This document shows, piece by piece, positions 25,405 to 34,858 of a DNA stretch of 64,000 nt. Source of the DNA: Mesorhizobium helmanticense (GTDB lineage: Bacteria > Pseudomonadota > Alphaproteobacteria > Rhizobiales > Rhizobiaceae); assembly GCF_003034915.1 (NCBI RefSeq), contig NZ_PZJX01000029.1, positions 124,001 through 188,000 on the forward strand. The letters run 5' to 3'. Numbering within the stretch: the first letter of the stretch is position 1; every line of letters begins with the position of its first letter. The position numbers and the translations under genes are program-made. The notes below the pieces were generated by a model, which did no database searches, was not told the DNA's origin, and was given only the letters and a program-made list of their open reading frames with translations.

Positions 25405-27851
25405 CCGCCAAGACGATCCCCAGCAAAGCAAGGGCCGTCATCATCGGCGGCGGTGTTTCCGGCTGCTCGGTCGCCTATCATCTGGCCAAGCTCGGCTGGA
25501 CCGACATCGTTCTCCTCGAACGCAAGCAACTCACTTGCGGCACGACATGGCACGCCGCCGGCCTGATCGGCCAGTTGCGCGGCTCGCAGAACATGACCCG
25601 GCTGGCGAAATATTCGGCCGATCTCTACGTCAAGCTGGAAGCCGAGACCGAGGTCGGCACCGGCATGCGCCAGGTCGGCTCGATCACCGTGGCGCTGACC
25701 GAGGAACGCAAGCACGAAATCTACCGGCAGGCGTCTCTCGCCCGCGCCTTCGATGTCGATGTGCGCGAGATTTCACCCAATGAAGTCAAGGAGATGTACC
25801 CACATCTCAACGTTTCCGATGTGGTCGGCGCGGTGCATTTGCCGCTCGACGGCCAGTGTGACCCGGCCAACATCGCCATGGCGTTGGCCAAGGGTGCACG
25901 CCAGCGCGGCGCCACCATCGTCGAGAACGTGAAGGTCACCAAGGTTCACACCAAAGCCGGCCGCGTCACCGGCGTTTCCTGGGCGCAAGGCGACGAGCAA
26001 GGCACGATCGAGGCCGACATCGTCGTCAACTGCGCCGGCATGTGGGCGCGTGAACTCGGTGCCCGGAACGGCGTCACCATCCCGCTGCATGCCTGCGAGC
26101 ATTTTTACCTCGTCACCGAGCCGATCCCCGGGCTGACCCGCCTGCCGGTGCTGCGCGTGCCGGACGAGTGCGCCTACTACAAGGAGGATGCCGGCAAGAT
26201 GATGCTCGGCGCCTTCGAACCGGTGGCCAAGCCGTGGGGCATGGAGGGCATTCGCGAAGATTTCTGTTTCGATCAATTGCCCGAGGACATGGAGCATTTC
26301 GAGCCGATCCTCGAAATGGGCGTCAACCGCATGCCGATGCTGGCAACCGCCGGGATCCATACCTTCTTCAACGGCCCCGAAAGCTTCACGCCTGACGATC
26401 GCTACTATCTCGGCGAGGCGCCGGAACTGTCCGGCTACTGGATGGCGACCGGCTACAACTCGATCGGCATCGTCTCTTCCGGCGGCGCCGGCATGGCTCT
26501 GGCGCAATGGATCAACGATGGCGAAGCGCCCTTCGACCTCTGGGAGGTCGACATCCGCCGCGCCCAGCCGTTCCAGAAAAACCGCCGCTATCTCAAGGAG
26601 CGCGTCTCCGAAACGCTCGGCCTGCTCTATGCCGACCATTTTCCCTACCGGCAGTTTGCGACGTCACGTGGTGTCCGCCGCTCGCCGCTGCACGAACATC
26701 TGAAGGCGTGCGGCGCGGTGTTCGGCGAGGTCGCCGGCTGGGAGCGCGCCAACTGGTTTGCCCGCGAAGGCCAGGAGCGCGAATACCGCTATTCCTGGAA
26801 GCGGCAGAACTGGTTCGACAACCAGCGCGAGGAGCATCTGGCGATCCGCAACGGCGTCGGCCTGTTCGACATGACTTCCTTCGGCAAGATCCGCGTCGAG
26901 GGGCGCGATGCCTGTGCTTTCCTGCAAAGGCTGTGCGCCAACGACGTGGACGTGGCGCCAGGCAAGATCGTCTACACCCAGATGCTCAACCGGCGCGGCG
27001 GCATCGAGAGCGACCTCACCGTCTCGCGGCTTTCGGAAACGGCCTATTTCCTCGTCGTACCGGGCGCCACGCTGCAGCGCGATCTGGCCTGGCTGCGCAA
27101 GCATCTTGCCGACGAATTCGTCGTCATATCGGATGTGACGGCGGCCGAAGCCGTGCTCTGCCTGATGGGTCCGGAGGCACGGAAGCTGATTCAAAAGGTG
27201 AGCCCAAACGATTTCTCCAATGAAACCAATCCGTTCGGCACGTTTCAGGAGATCGAGATCGGCATGGGCTTGGCCCGCGCCCACCGCGTCACCTATGTCG
27301 GCGAACTCGGCTGGGAGCTCTATGTCTCGACCGACCAGGCAGCCCATGTCTTCGAGGCGATCGCCGAGGCCGGCGCGGAAGTCGGCCTGAAACTTTGCGG
27401 CCTGCACACGCTGGATTCCTGCCGCATCGAAAAGGCCTTCCGCCATTTCGGCCACGACATCACGGACGAGGACAATGTGCTGGAAGCCGGGCTCGGCTTT
27501 GCTGTGAAGACCGCGAAGGGCGATTTTCTCGGCCGCGATGCGGTATTGAGGAAAAAGGATGCCGGCCTGTCACGCCGGCTGGTCCAGTTCCGGCTGAGGG
27601 ACCCGCAGCCCCTGCTCTTCCACAATGAGGCGATCCTGCGCGACGGCAAGATCGTCGGCCCGATAACCTCAGGCAATTACGGCCATCATCTTGGCGGGGC
27701 GATTGGCCTGGGCTACGTGCCGTGCAAGGGCGAGAGCGAGGCGGACGTGCTTGCCTCGTCCTACGAGATCGAGATCGCCGGCGAGCGCTTCGCCGCCGAA
27801 GCGTCGCTCAAGCCGATGTATGATCCGAAGTCGGAACGGGTGCGGATGTAG
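25401..27851 (+). CDS. Second dimethylglycine/sarcosine dehydrogenase-like FAD-GcvT protein of the operon
   Basis: 816 residues with the same layout as the first: AVIIGGGVSGCSVAYHLA, CGTTWHAAGL with the likely FAD-linking histidine, and a GcvT half with YVGELGWELYVS and DSCRIEKAFRHFGHD. The two proteins are clearly different in sequence, so this is not a recent duplication; they may act on successive N-methyl steps or on different substrates. Last gene of the operon; a RIME-like repeat pair follows. Confidence 0.92.
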   Translation: MTAKTIPSKARAVIIGGGVSGCSVAYHLAKLGWTDIVLLERKQLTCGTTWHAAGLIGQLRGSQNMTRLAKYSADLYVKLEAETEVGTGMRQVGSITVALTEERKHEIYRQASLARAFDVDVREISPNEVKEMYPHLNVSDVVGAVHLPLDGQCDPANIAMALAKGARQRGATIVENVKVTKVHTKAGRVTGVSWAQGDEQGTIEADIVVNCAGMWARELGARNGVTIPLHACEHFYLVTEPIPGLTRLPVLRVPDECAYYKEDAGKMMLGAFEPVAKPWGMEGIREDFCFDQLPEDMEHFEPILEMGVNRMPMLATAGIHTFFNGPESFTPDDRYYLGEAPELSGYWMATGYNSIGIVSSGGAGMALAQWINDGEAPFDLWEVDIRRAQPFQKNRRYLKERVSETLGLLYADHFPYRQFATSRGVRRSPLHEHLKACGAVFGEVAGWERANWFAREGQEREYRYSWKRQNWFDNQREEHLAIRNGVGLFDMTSFGKIRVEGRDACAFLQRLCANDVDVAPGKIVYTQMLNRRGGIESDLTVSRLSETAYFLVVPGATLQRDLAWLRKHLADEFVVISDVTAAEAVLCLMGPEARKLIQKVSPNDFSNETNPFGTFQEIEIGMGLARAHRVTYVGELGWELYVSTDQAAHVFEAIAEAGAEVGLKLCGLHTLDSCRIEKAFRHFGHDITDEDNVLEAGLGFAVKTAKGDFLGRDAVLRKKDAGLSRRLVQFRLRDPQPLLFHNEAILRDGKIVGPITSGNYGHHLGGAIGLGYVPCKGESEADVLASSYEIEIAGERFAAEASLKPMYDPKSERVRM

Positions 27852-27861
27852 CGCCTCTTAT

Positions 27862-28038
27862 CCTTCTCCCCTTGTGGGAGAAGGTGGCCGAGCGAAGCTC
27901 GGTCGGATGAGGGGTGTTCCAGCTTGGCGCGCGCCTTCGTCCACATCGGCAAAAATCACCAACGCCTCATTCCTTCCAGCACCCCTCATCCGTCTCGGCG
28001 CTACGCGCCGATCCACCTTCTCCCACAAGGGGAGAAGG
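27862..28038. repeat. Inverted pair of RIME-like palindromic repeats
   Basis: The left copy begins ccttctccccttgtgggag (27862) and runs to cggatgaggggtg; the right copy is its reverse complement ending ggggagaagg (28038). Each arm contains its own hairpin. This matches the intergenic mosaic elements abundant in Rhizobiaceae and Phyllobacteriaceae. The pair lies between the convergent dehydrogenase and reductase genes and could form one long stem. Confidence 0.85.
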
Positions 28039-28052
28039 CAATTTCCGCCGGC

Positions 28053-28640
28053 TCAAAACCGCTCCAGCTTCGCCCGCACCTTCTCCAGAAACGCCGCCCT
28101 CGTCTTCGGTGTCGAGGCATCCATGAGATAGTGCGCCAGGAAGAACGTCCTGCAACGCCTGGCGCACAGCGCCCGCATACCGCGCAGGATTGTCTTTCGT
28201 CCCGGCTGGCCGACGACGACGCTCCACCAGGTCGGTGCGCCGCAGGTCGTGATCACGCCAATCCTGGTCACATGCGTCATCAGCGACTTGATCCGCCCCT
28301 TGCCCACCGGCAGAGCGAAAGCGACGTCCGTTGCCCATACCCGGTCGAGCCAGCCCTTGAGCATAGCCGGCAACCCGTACCACCATGTCGGATAGATGAA
28401 GAGGATCGCTTCAGCCCAGCGCAGATCATCGATATACGGCTTGAGCGCCGGGTCCCGCGGGGCACCGTCATTGTAGGAGCGCCGCTCGTCGCAGCCCATC
28501 ACCGGATCGAATTTGTCCGCGTAGAGGTCGAGCAGTCGTATTTCCCAGCCCCTCGCCTTCAGCACTTCGATGGCACAGTCCCGGATCGCCGCGCAAAAGC
28601 TCTCCGGCACCGGATGGCAATAGACCACCAGGGCCCGCAT
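28053..28640 (-). CDS. NAD(P)H-dependent flavodoxin-fold oxidoreductase (MdaB/NQO type)
   Basis: 195 residues. RALVVYCHPVPESF at the N-terminus and FIYPTWWYGLPAMLKGWLDRV (about 85-105) are the flavin-binding blocks of the flavodoxin_2 family, which reduces quinones or other acceptors by two electrons. Its ATG overlaps the stop of the upstream paralogue by 1 nt (TGATG). Together with the next gene it forms a pair of related but diverged reductases. Confidence 0.88.
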   Translation of the reverse strand: MRALVVYCHPVPESFCAAIRDCAIEVLKARGWEIRLLDLYADKFDPVMGCDERRSYNDGAPRDPALKPYIDDLRWAEAILFIYPTWWYGLPAMLKGWLDRVWATDVAFALPVGKGRIKSLMTHVTRIGVITTCGAPTWWSVVVGQPGRKTILRGMRALCARRCRTFFLAHYLMDASTPKTRAAFLEKVRAKLERF

Positions 28641-29221
28641 CAGAACGCATCCATCCTGGCCGCGACCTTCGCCATGAACGCCTTGCGAGTCCCGTCGGTC
28701 GACAGGTTCATCGAATAATGCGCGAGATAGGAAACGGATGCGCCGGGCTTGATGGTGGCGCGCAGCATGCGGCTGACCACCTTGCGCGGCGGGTCGCCCA
28801 TCAGCATGGCGCGGAACCGGCTGCCGCCATAGGTGGTGACCGCAGCCAGCTTGCTTATGTTGTGCAGCGTCGGCTGCACCTTGCCGTCGACCAGTTTGAA
28901 CGACACGCCGGGCAGGAAGACGCGATCGAAGAAGCCTTTGAGAATAGCCGGATAGCCGTAATTCCAGACCGGGAATGACAGCACCAGTGCTTCAGCCCTT
29001 TGCAAGCGTTCGACATAGTCGGCCATCGCATCGCCCGGCCTGCGCTGGTCGTGGTAGCCCAACCGTTCGGCCCGCGTCAGCCGGGGATCGAAATCCTCGG
29101 CATAGAGATCGCAGTCGTCGACGGCATGGCCAGCCGCCGTCAGCCGCTCGACGATCACCTTGTGCAGGCCGGCATTGAAGCTGGTTTCGACCGGATGAGC
29201 GTAGAGGACGAGGATGTTCAT
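28640..29221 (-). CDS. NAD(P)H-dependent flavodoxin-fold oxidoreductase, paralogue of the downstream gene
   Basis: 193 residues of the same family: LVLYAHPVETSFNAGLH and LSFPVWNYGYPAILKGFFDRV carry the same blocks. It lies 8 nt after the GlcD-like gene on the same strand, so it probably belongs to the transcript that starts with the ABC importer at 34605. It may feed electrons to or from the oxidative step of that catabolic set; this is inferred from position. Confidence 0.87.
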   Translation of the reverse strand: MNILVLYAHPVETSFNAGLHKVIVERLTAAGHAVDDCDLYAEDFDPRLTRAERLGYHDQRRPGDAMADYVERLQRAEALVLSFPVWNYGYPAILKGFFDRVFLPGVSFKLVDGKVQPTLHNISKLAAVTTYGGSRFRAMLMGDPPRKVVSRMLRATIKPGASVSYLAHYSMNLSTDGTRKAFMAKVAARMDAF

Positions 29222-29229
29222 GCGCGCTC

Positions 29230-30627
29230 TCAGCCCGCCTTCTGCAAGCCCTTGAACAGGAATGACTTACCCGAACGGTAGTCGTAATCCGGGTTCTCCC
29301 ACGCGATCATCTTGCCGGGGTTGAGCAGCCCTTGCGGGTCGGTCTCGCGCTTGAAGGCAAGCTGCACCTCGTCGGTCTGCTTCATGCCCCCCTCTTCCAG
29401 AGTGTAGCGATGCGGGTTGAATATCCAGCAGCCATTGTCCTCATGGATGCGGATGATCTCGTCGAGCCGCTCTGCCGTGGTGAAACGGACCAGCGGCAGG
29501 CCGGCAACGCCGATCGCGCCGTCGAAGCGGATGAATTCGAGATGGGACGGCACTTCGTCGCCGAAGCGGTCGATCATCGCCTTGACGTGCGCGAGATGAT
29601 CCGGCGAGGGATAGCGGGCCTGCAGATAGGTGATCGTGGGATCGACCCTGATGGCGCGCAATGTTGTGTGGTTCCAGGTCAGTTCATAGGCCGGCGGCAG
29701 GCCCTTCAAATCGGCCTCCTTGTCGGCGCGGAAGACGATCTCGCCCTTGCTGCGCGCCGTGAAAGCGAGGAAGGCGTCCATCGCATGCGGCGCGATCATC
29801 AGGACGACAATGCTCTGCTCGCGCCGGAAGAATTTCTGATGGCGCTTGAAATAATCGTACGGGATGGGGGCGGCGATCGGCGTGATCAGCTTCGCCAATA
29901 TGCCATCCTGGGCGGCGAGATCGTCGCCGAAGCCGGCCGCATCCATGAAATCGTCGAAGCCGACGATGACATCGACCCAGTCGTAAGCTGATGTCAGCGG
30001 CATCTCGACCTCGGTGATGATGCCGTTGGTGCCATAGGCATGCATGACCTTCAGCACGTCCTCGCCGGTCAATTCCATGACGCGCGGCTCGGCCTCCATC
30101 GTCACCGTCCTCAGCCTGATGACATTGCCGAGGTCGCGCAACCCGCCCCAGCGGATCGAACCGACGCCGCCGGAGCCGCCGGCAACGAAACCGCCGATCG
30201 ACGCCGTGTTGTAGGTCGACGGCGACATCCGAAGCTCCTGCCCGGAATGCGCCCGCGTCGCTCTGTCGATCTCGGCCAGAACTGCGCCCGGCCCGGTGAC
30301 GACGCGGCCGGGCGCAATCGCCTTGACCGCGTTCATCTCGGCCAGATTGAGCACCACGCCGCCGGACAGCGGCATCGCCTGCCCGTAATTGCCGGTGCCG
30401 CTGCCGCGCGGTGTTACCGGAACGCCGTGCCGGTGGCAGGCCGCCAGCACGCGGATCACCTCGTCTTCCGATTTCGGCGTCACGATCAGGTCGCCGGTGA
30501 CATGGTCGAGTTGCTGCTTCAGCACCGGACTGTACCAGTAGAAGTCGCGGCTCTTCTGCTGGACGATCGCTGGATGGTCGTCGATCTTCAGCCCGTCGAG
30601 GTCGTGCTTGAGCGCCGCGATGTCCAT
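29230..30627 (-). CDS. FAD-linked oxidase, GlcD/D-lactate dehydrogenase-like
   Basis: 465 residues with a PCMH-type FAD domain (VTPRGSGTGNYGQAMPLSGGVVLNL, about 70-94; SIGGFVAGGSGGVGS, about 142-156) and a FAD-oxidase C-terminal domain. The family oxidises alpha-hydroxy acids and related compounds. There is no glcE or glcF partner. It overlaps the amidohydrolase stop by 1 nt (TAATG), so it is part of the same operon and likely acts on a breakdown product of the imported compound. Confidence 0.85.
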   Translation of the reverse strand: MDIAALKHDLDGLKIDDHPAIVQQKSRDFYWYSPVLKQQLDHVTGDLIVTPKSEDEVIRVLAACHRHGVPVTPRGSGTGNYGQAMPLSGGVVLNLAEMNAVKAIAPGRVVTGPGAVLAEIDRATRAHSGQELRMSPSTYNTASIGGFVAGGSGGVGSIRWGGLRDLGNVIRLRTVTMEAEPRVMELTGEDVLKVMHAYGTNGIITEVEMPLTSAYDWVDVIVGFDDFMDAAGFGDDLAAQDGILAKLITPIAAPIPYDYFKRHQKFFRREQSIVVLMIAPHAMDAFLAFTARSKGEIVFRADKEADLKGLPPAYELTWNHTTLRAIRVDPTITYLQARYPSPDHLAHVKAMIDRFGDEVPSHLEFIRFDGAIGVAGLPLVRFTTAERLDEIIRIHEDNGCWIFNPHRYTLEEGGMKQTDEVQLAFKRETDPQGLLNPGKMIAWENPDYDYRSGKSFLFKGLQKAG

Positions 30628-31928
30628 TACTTCACCATCAGTTCATCGAGTTCGGCATAGTCGGGCAATTGGCGCTCGATGGCGCGGCCATCGCGCACCA
30701 CGATGCGATCAGATTCCGGTCGCGACAGCAATTCCGTCCAGCTCCGCCCCCTGAAGACGACAAAATCGGCCGCACCGCCAGCGGCGAGCGTACCAACACC
30801 GTCGAGCCGCATCACATCGGCCGGCGTCCTTGTTACGGCCATCGGCCAGTCGCCGACAGGATGATCGAAATGCAGGATGCGCGTCGCCATGCGGTAGACC
30901 TCCAGCATGTCGAGATCGCCATAGGCATAGAACGGGTCACGCGTATTGTCGGAGGCAACGGCAACCGGAATGCCGCGCGCCTTCATCTCGTGCAGCAGCG
31001 TCACGCCACGCCAGCGCGGCGTGGTTTGGTCGCCGCGCCGGTCCTGCAAATAGAGATTGCACATCGGCAACGACACCACGGCGAGACCCGCCTTCGCCAC
31101 CTTGTCCAGCGTGTCGTGCACGTCGAGGTCTGGCTGGCGCGCCAGCGAACAGCAATGGCCGACGAGGATGTTGCCCTCGAAACCGTTCCACAGCGCCGCC
31201 TCGGCGATCTTCTTCAACGAGATCGCGGCAACATCGTCGGTCTCGTCGGCATGGAAATCGAGGTCGAGCCCGTGCTTGATCGCCTCAGCGAACACCTGGT
31301 CGAGAAGTTCCTCGAGGTCCGGCACCATATAGGTGACGACGCCGAGCACGCCCTTGGCCGCGGCCACGCGCTTTGCCAGTCCTTCGAACCATTTCCTGTC
31401 GCGCACGCCTTCGATGCCGAGCAGGCAAGCGGCCTGCAATTCGATACGGCCACGCCAAGTCTCCCGCATCGTCTCGAACACCGGCCAGGATATCTCCTCC
31501 TGCGGCGCGACGCTGTCGAGATGGGTGCGCAACGCCCTGGTGCCGTGCGCGTAGGCGCAGCGCAGGGAAAAATCCATGCGCCGGGCAACGTCCTCGGCGC
31601 TCCAGCGCGCGGCGCGGTCGGCGCCGGTGGCATTCAATGCGCCCATGAAAGTGCCGTCGGGATTGGATTTTCGCGGCCAGATATGGCCCTTGTCGATGTG
31701 CGTATGGCAGTCGACGAAACACGGCATGACGATGCGGCCGCCGAGGTCCACGGCGTCGGCCGGCGCCCTGGATCGGCCATGCGCGGCAATGCTGGAGATC
31801 TTGCCGTCGGCGACGGCGATGTCGGCAAGCGCGAAGCCGTCGGCATCGAAGGAAGCGGCAAGGCCCGGCGTCAGCGATGCATGAAGCCGGACATTGGCGA
31901 GATGATAAGCGGCAGATGCTGGGATCAC
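30627..31928 (-). CDS. Cytosine-deaminase-like amidohydrolase
   Basis: 433-residue metal-dependent hydrolase of the CodA branch. CHTHIDKGHIW (about 74-84) gives the HxH metal pair, HADETDD (about 225-231) and HCCSLA give later ligands, and SDNTRDPFYAYGD (about 327-339) contains the catalytic aspartate. The branch includes cytosine, isocytosine and creatinine deaminases. It starts at a GTG 1 nt after the permease stop with AGGAG at 8 nt. The substrate is probably a cyclic amidine or amide delivered by the adjacent importer. Confidence 0.88.
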   Translation of the reverse strand: MIPASAAYHLANVRLHASLTPGLAASFDADGFALADIAVADGKISSIAAHGRSRAPADAVDLGGRIVMPCFVDCHTHIDKGHIWPRKSNPDGTFMGALNATGADRAARWSAEDVARRMDFSLRCAYAHGTRALRTHLDSVAPQEEISWPVFETMRETWRGRIELQAACLLGIEGVRDRKWFEGLAKRVAAAKGVLGVVTYMVPDLEELLDQVFAEAIKHGLDLDFHADETDDVAAISLKKIAEAALWNGFEGNILVGHCCSLARQPDLDVHDTLDKVAKAGLAVVSLPMCNLYLQDRRGDQTTPRWRGVTLLHEMKARGIPVAVASDNTRDPFYAYGDLDMLEVYRMATRILHFDHPVGDWPMAVTRTPADVMRLDGVGTLAAGGAADFVVFRGRSWTELLSRPESDRIVVRDGRAIERQLPDYAELDELMVK

Positions 31929-31929
31929 C

Positions 31930-32781
31930 CTATCGCTCCTGCTTCAGCGCGCTCTCGTGCCAGCGCCGCAGGATGAGGTGCGAAATCAGCGACAGCACCA
32001 GGAAAATTAGAATGCCAATCAGCGAGATCAGGATCAGCGCCGCAAACAGCCGCGGCGCATTGAGCCGATAGCCCGCCTCGATAATGCGCGAGGCGAGACC
32101 CGATGACTGCCCGGTGGCTCCGGCGACGAATTCCGCCACGACCGCGCCAATCAGCGACAGCCCGCCGGCGATCTTCAGACCGCCGAGGAAATAGGGCATC
32201 GCCGCCGGTAGTCTGAGATAACGCAATTGCTGCCATTGGGTCGCGCCGTTGAGCTTGAACAGATCGCGCAGATTGCGGTCGACGGAATTGAGGCCAAGCG
32301 TGGTGTTGGACAGGATCGGAAAGAAGGCGACGATCCAGGCGCAGAGCAGCAGCTTCGTCGTCTGGTTGTCGACATAGATGTTGATCAGCGGGAAGATCGC
32401 CACGATCGGCGTCACCTGCAGCACGATGGCGAAGGGGAAGAACGACATCTCCACCCATTTCGATTGCGCGAACAGGACCGCCAGTCCGACCCCGCCAACG
32501 ACGGCCAAAGCCAAGCTGAGAAAGGTGATCCTGAGCGTCACCAGCAGCGAGGAGAACAACAGCCCGGCATCGTCATGAAGCGTTTGCAGCACCACGCCGG
32601 GGCGCGGCAATATGTATTTCGGAATATCGTTCCAGACGCAGACGCGGTCCCACAGCCAGATCGCCAGGATCATGATCGCCAGCGGCAGCAGCCATCTGCC
32701 GATCCGTTCGAGCCGCTCCTGGCGCAGGCGGCGCGCCTCCTCGGGATCGAGCGTCGGCGTGTGTCCTTCAATGGCCGTCAT
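31930..32781 (-). CDS. ABC transporter permease (SsuC/TauC/ThiX type)
   Basis: 283 residues, six hydrophobic segments. The EAA loop region (KLNGATQWQQLRYLRLPAAMPYFLGGLKIA, about 180-209) is typical of BPD_transp_1 permeases that serve nitrate, sulfonate, taurine and pyrimidine importers. The in-frame sequence upstream of MTAIEG is antisense to the ATPase and is excluded. It overlaps the ATPase gene by 14 nt. Confidence 0.92.
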   Translation of the reverse strand: MTAIEGHTPTLDPEEARRLRQERLERIGRWLLPLAIMILAIWLWDRVCVWNDIPKYILPRPGVVLQTLHDDAGLLFSSLLVTLRITFLSLALAVVGGVGLAVLFAQSKWVEMSFFPFAIVLQVTPIVAIFPLINIYVDNQTTKLLLCAWIVAFFPILSNTTLGLNSVDRNLRDLFKLNGATQWQQLRYLRLPAAMPYFLGGLKIAGGLSLIGAVVAEFVAGATGQSSGLASRIIEAGYRLNAPRLFAALILISLIGILIFLVLSLISHLILRRWHESALKQER

Positions 32782-33598
32782 GATGCGACCCGGCGGTTGA
32801 GTTGATGGCGCCAACCAGCACGTCGGACGCCTGGCGGCAGAGTGCGGCATAGTCGGGCGAGGTGCGGAACGCCTCGTCGCGTGGATAGGGCGCATCGACC
32901 GCGAATTCCCTGAACACCCTACCCGGCCGCGCCGCCATGACGACGACGCGGTTGGACAGGAACACGCTTTCGAAGACGCTGTGGGTGACGAAGACGACGG
33001 TGAAACGTTCGCCTTGCCACAACTCCAGAAGATCGTTGTTGAGCTTGAAGCGGGTGATCTCGTCCAACGCTCCAAACGGCTCATCCATCAAAAGCACGCG
33101 CGGCCTGGTGACCATGGCGCGGGCGATCGAGACGCGCATCTTCATGCCGCCGGAAAGCTCGCGCGGCACGGCGTTTTCGAAACCGGTCAGGTGGACCCGC
33201 GCCAGCATCTCCATGACAGAAGGCGCCGCCTTGGCCCGCGACAGGCCTTTCAGCCTGAGCGGCAGCCAGACATTGTCGAAGACATCGGCCCAGGGCAGCA
33301 GCGTCGGCTCCTGGAAGACGAAGCCGATGTCAGAGCGGTCGAAGGAGCCGCTGCCGCGCCAGTCGAGCACGCCCGAGGTCGGCGTCGACAGGCCGGCAAT
33401 CAGCCTGAGCGCCGTCGACTTGCCGCAGCCTGACGGCCCGAGCAGGCTGAGGAAATCGCCCTCCCGGATCGTCAGGTTGACATCGCTGAGCGCTGTCACG
33501 CCGTTGGAGAAGACCTTGCCGACATCGCGAAGCGCCAGGAGCATCGGGCCATCGCCCGATGCCGCCATAGGCGCTTGCGCCACTTTCTCCAGCTTCAC
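32768..33598 (-). CDS. ABC transporter ATP-binding protein (SsuB/TauB type)
   Basis: 276 residues with Walker A GPSGCGKST (about 54-62), Q-loop FVFQEPTLLPW, signature LSGGMKMRVSIARA, Walker B VLLMDEPFGALD and the switch histidine in FVTHSV. The gene begins with GTG, 2 nt after the stop of the binding-protein gene. It energises the importer encoded here. Confidence 0.93.
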   Translation of the reverse strand: MKLEKVAQAPMAASGDGPMLLALRDVGKVFSNGVTALSDVNLTIREGDFLSLLGPSGCGKSTALRLIAGLSTPTSGVLDWRGSGSFDRSDIGFVFQEPTLLPWADVFDNVWLPLRLKGLSRAKAAPSVMEMLARVHLTGFENAVPRELSGGMKMRVSIARAMVTRPRVLLMDEPFGALDEITRFKLNNDLLELWQGERFTVVFVTHSVFESVFLSNRVVVMAARPGRVFREFAVDAPYPRDEAFRTSPDYAALCRQASDVLVGAINSTAGSHHDGH

Positions 33599-33600
33599 GA

Positions 33601-34605
33601 TTATTTCTTCAGGTCCAGCCCGATGCCCTTGTTGATGAAGGCGAGCGTGTAGGCCTTCTTGATGTCGATGTCGGGCTGCGCCACCTTGGCCTTGACCATC
33701 TTGTCGTAGAAGCTCTGGATGCGCGCTTCCGTCATCGCGCCGATGCCGAGCTTATCGGTATCGCCGGAATCGACCACACCGAACTTCTTCAACTGTTCGA
33801 TCGAAAAGGCGATCTGCTCATCCGTCATGTCGGGATTGTCCTTCTTGATCATGTCGTTGGCAGCCTTGTTGTCGCCATAGAGGTAGTTGTACCAGCCCTT
33901 GGCGGAGCCATCGACGAAGCACTGCACGACCTCCGGCCGCTTGTCGATCGTGTCCTGCATGACCTCGACCGTGGTCGCATAAGTGTCCCAGCCATAGTCG
34001 GCGAGCAGGAACTGGTTCGGCATGAAACCGCCCTCCTTCTGGACCGCGAACGGTTCCGAGGTGACATATCCCTGCTGTATCGACTTCTTGTTGGCGATGA
34101 ACGGTGCCGGGTTGAAGGTGTAGGGCACGCGCTTGGCGGCATCGAAGCCGAGTTCGATGACCATCCACTGGAAGAAGGTCTGCGCACCCTCGTCGCCGAG
34201 AATGTACTGCTCAGCATTCTTCAGATCGTCCCATGTGTCCAGCCCCTGGCCGGGATGGGACATCATGACCTGCGGATCCTTCTGGAAATCGGCCGCCACC
34301 ACACGCATGGGAATGCCTTGCTGCACGGCGTCGAACGCCGAAAGCAGATTGCCGCCCATGTAGAAGTCGATCTTACCGGCGAGCAGCAACGGCCGGCCGC
34401 TGACCTGCGGCCCGCCTTGCGTGATCGTCACGTCGAGCCCACAAGCCGCATAGGTGCCGTCAGCGACTGCCTGATAGTATCCGCCATGCTCGGCCTGAGC
34501 GAGCCAGTTGGTGCCGAAGATGACTTTTTCGTTCGCCGCCGCGCCAAACGTGTTTGCGGCAAGCAGCGCGATCACGCCTGCCGAGATCATCCATTTTCCA
34601 CCCAT
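33601..34605 (-). CDS. ABC transporter substrate-binding protein (NMT1/THI5-like)
   Basis: 334 residues with a signal peptide (residues 1-26, ending TFGAAA) and an NMT1 fold: VIFGTNWLAQAEHGGYYQAVADG is the ligand-binding N-terminal block. Relatives bind pyrimidines such as hydroxymethylpyrimidine, riboflavin or sulfonates. Given the deaminase downstream, a pyrimidine or other small N-heterocycle is likely. Start at 34605 with AAGGGTGG upstream. No TPP riboswitch was found in the leader, which argues against a thiamine-salvage role. Confidence 0.9.
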   Translation of the reverse strand: MGGKWMISAGVIALLAANTFGAAANEKVIFGTNWLAQAEHGGYYQAVADGTYAACGLDVTITQGGPQVSGRPLLLAGKIDFYMGGNLLSAFDAVQQGIPMRVVAADFQKDPQVMMSHPGQGLDTWDDLKNAEQYILGDEGAQTFFQWMVIELGFDAAKRVPYTFNPAPFIANKKSIQQGYVTSEPFAVQKEGGFMPNQFLLADYGWDTYATTVEVMQDTIDKRPEVVQCFVDGSAKGWYNYLYGDNKAANDMIKKDNPDMTDEQIAFSIEQLKKFGVVDSGDTDKLGIGAMTEARIQSFYDKMVKAKVAQPDIDIKKAYTLAFINKGIGLDLKK

Positions 34606-34858
34606 GTACACCACCCTTTGTTTGTTCCAGCGCGCCATGCACCGGGCCCGACACCGTAGTTTCAAGAAGCAAGACACATGCCACCACCAGGGTCGTCCGC
34701 TTACGCAACAGCCGCATACGAAGACTGGACGGGTCGTGCTGTATGGGATGCATCGTGCCTATTTTTTGAACGCCTGTCCACAATTGCACCGATGGCATGC
34801 ACCACATCTTGAAGACCTCACTGGTCCGGTCCTACGCTGGCGCAAAGAGGAGATTGCC

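Noticed and set aside
34606..34858. Possible thiamine (TPP) riboswitch before the NMT1-type importer
   Set aside because: The conserved CUGAGA and related blocks are not present in the leader on the minus strand.
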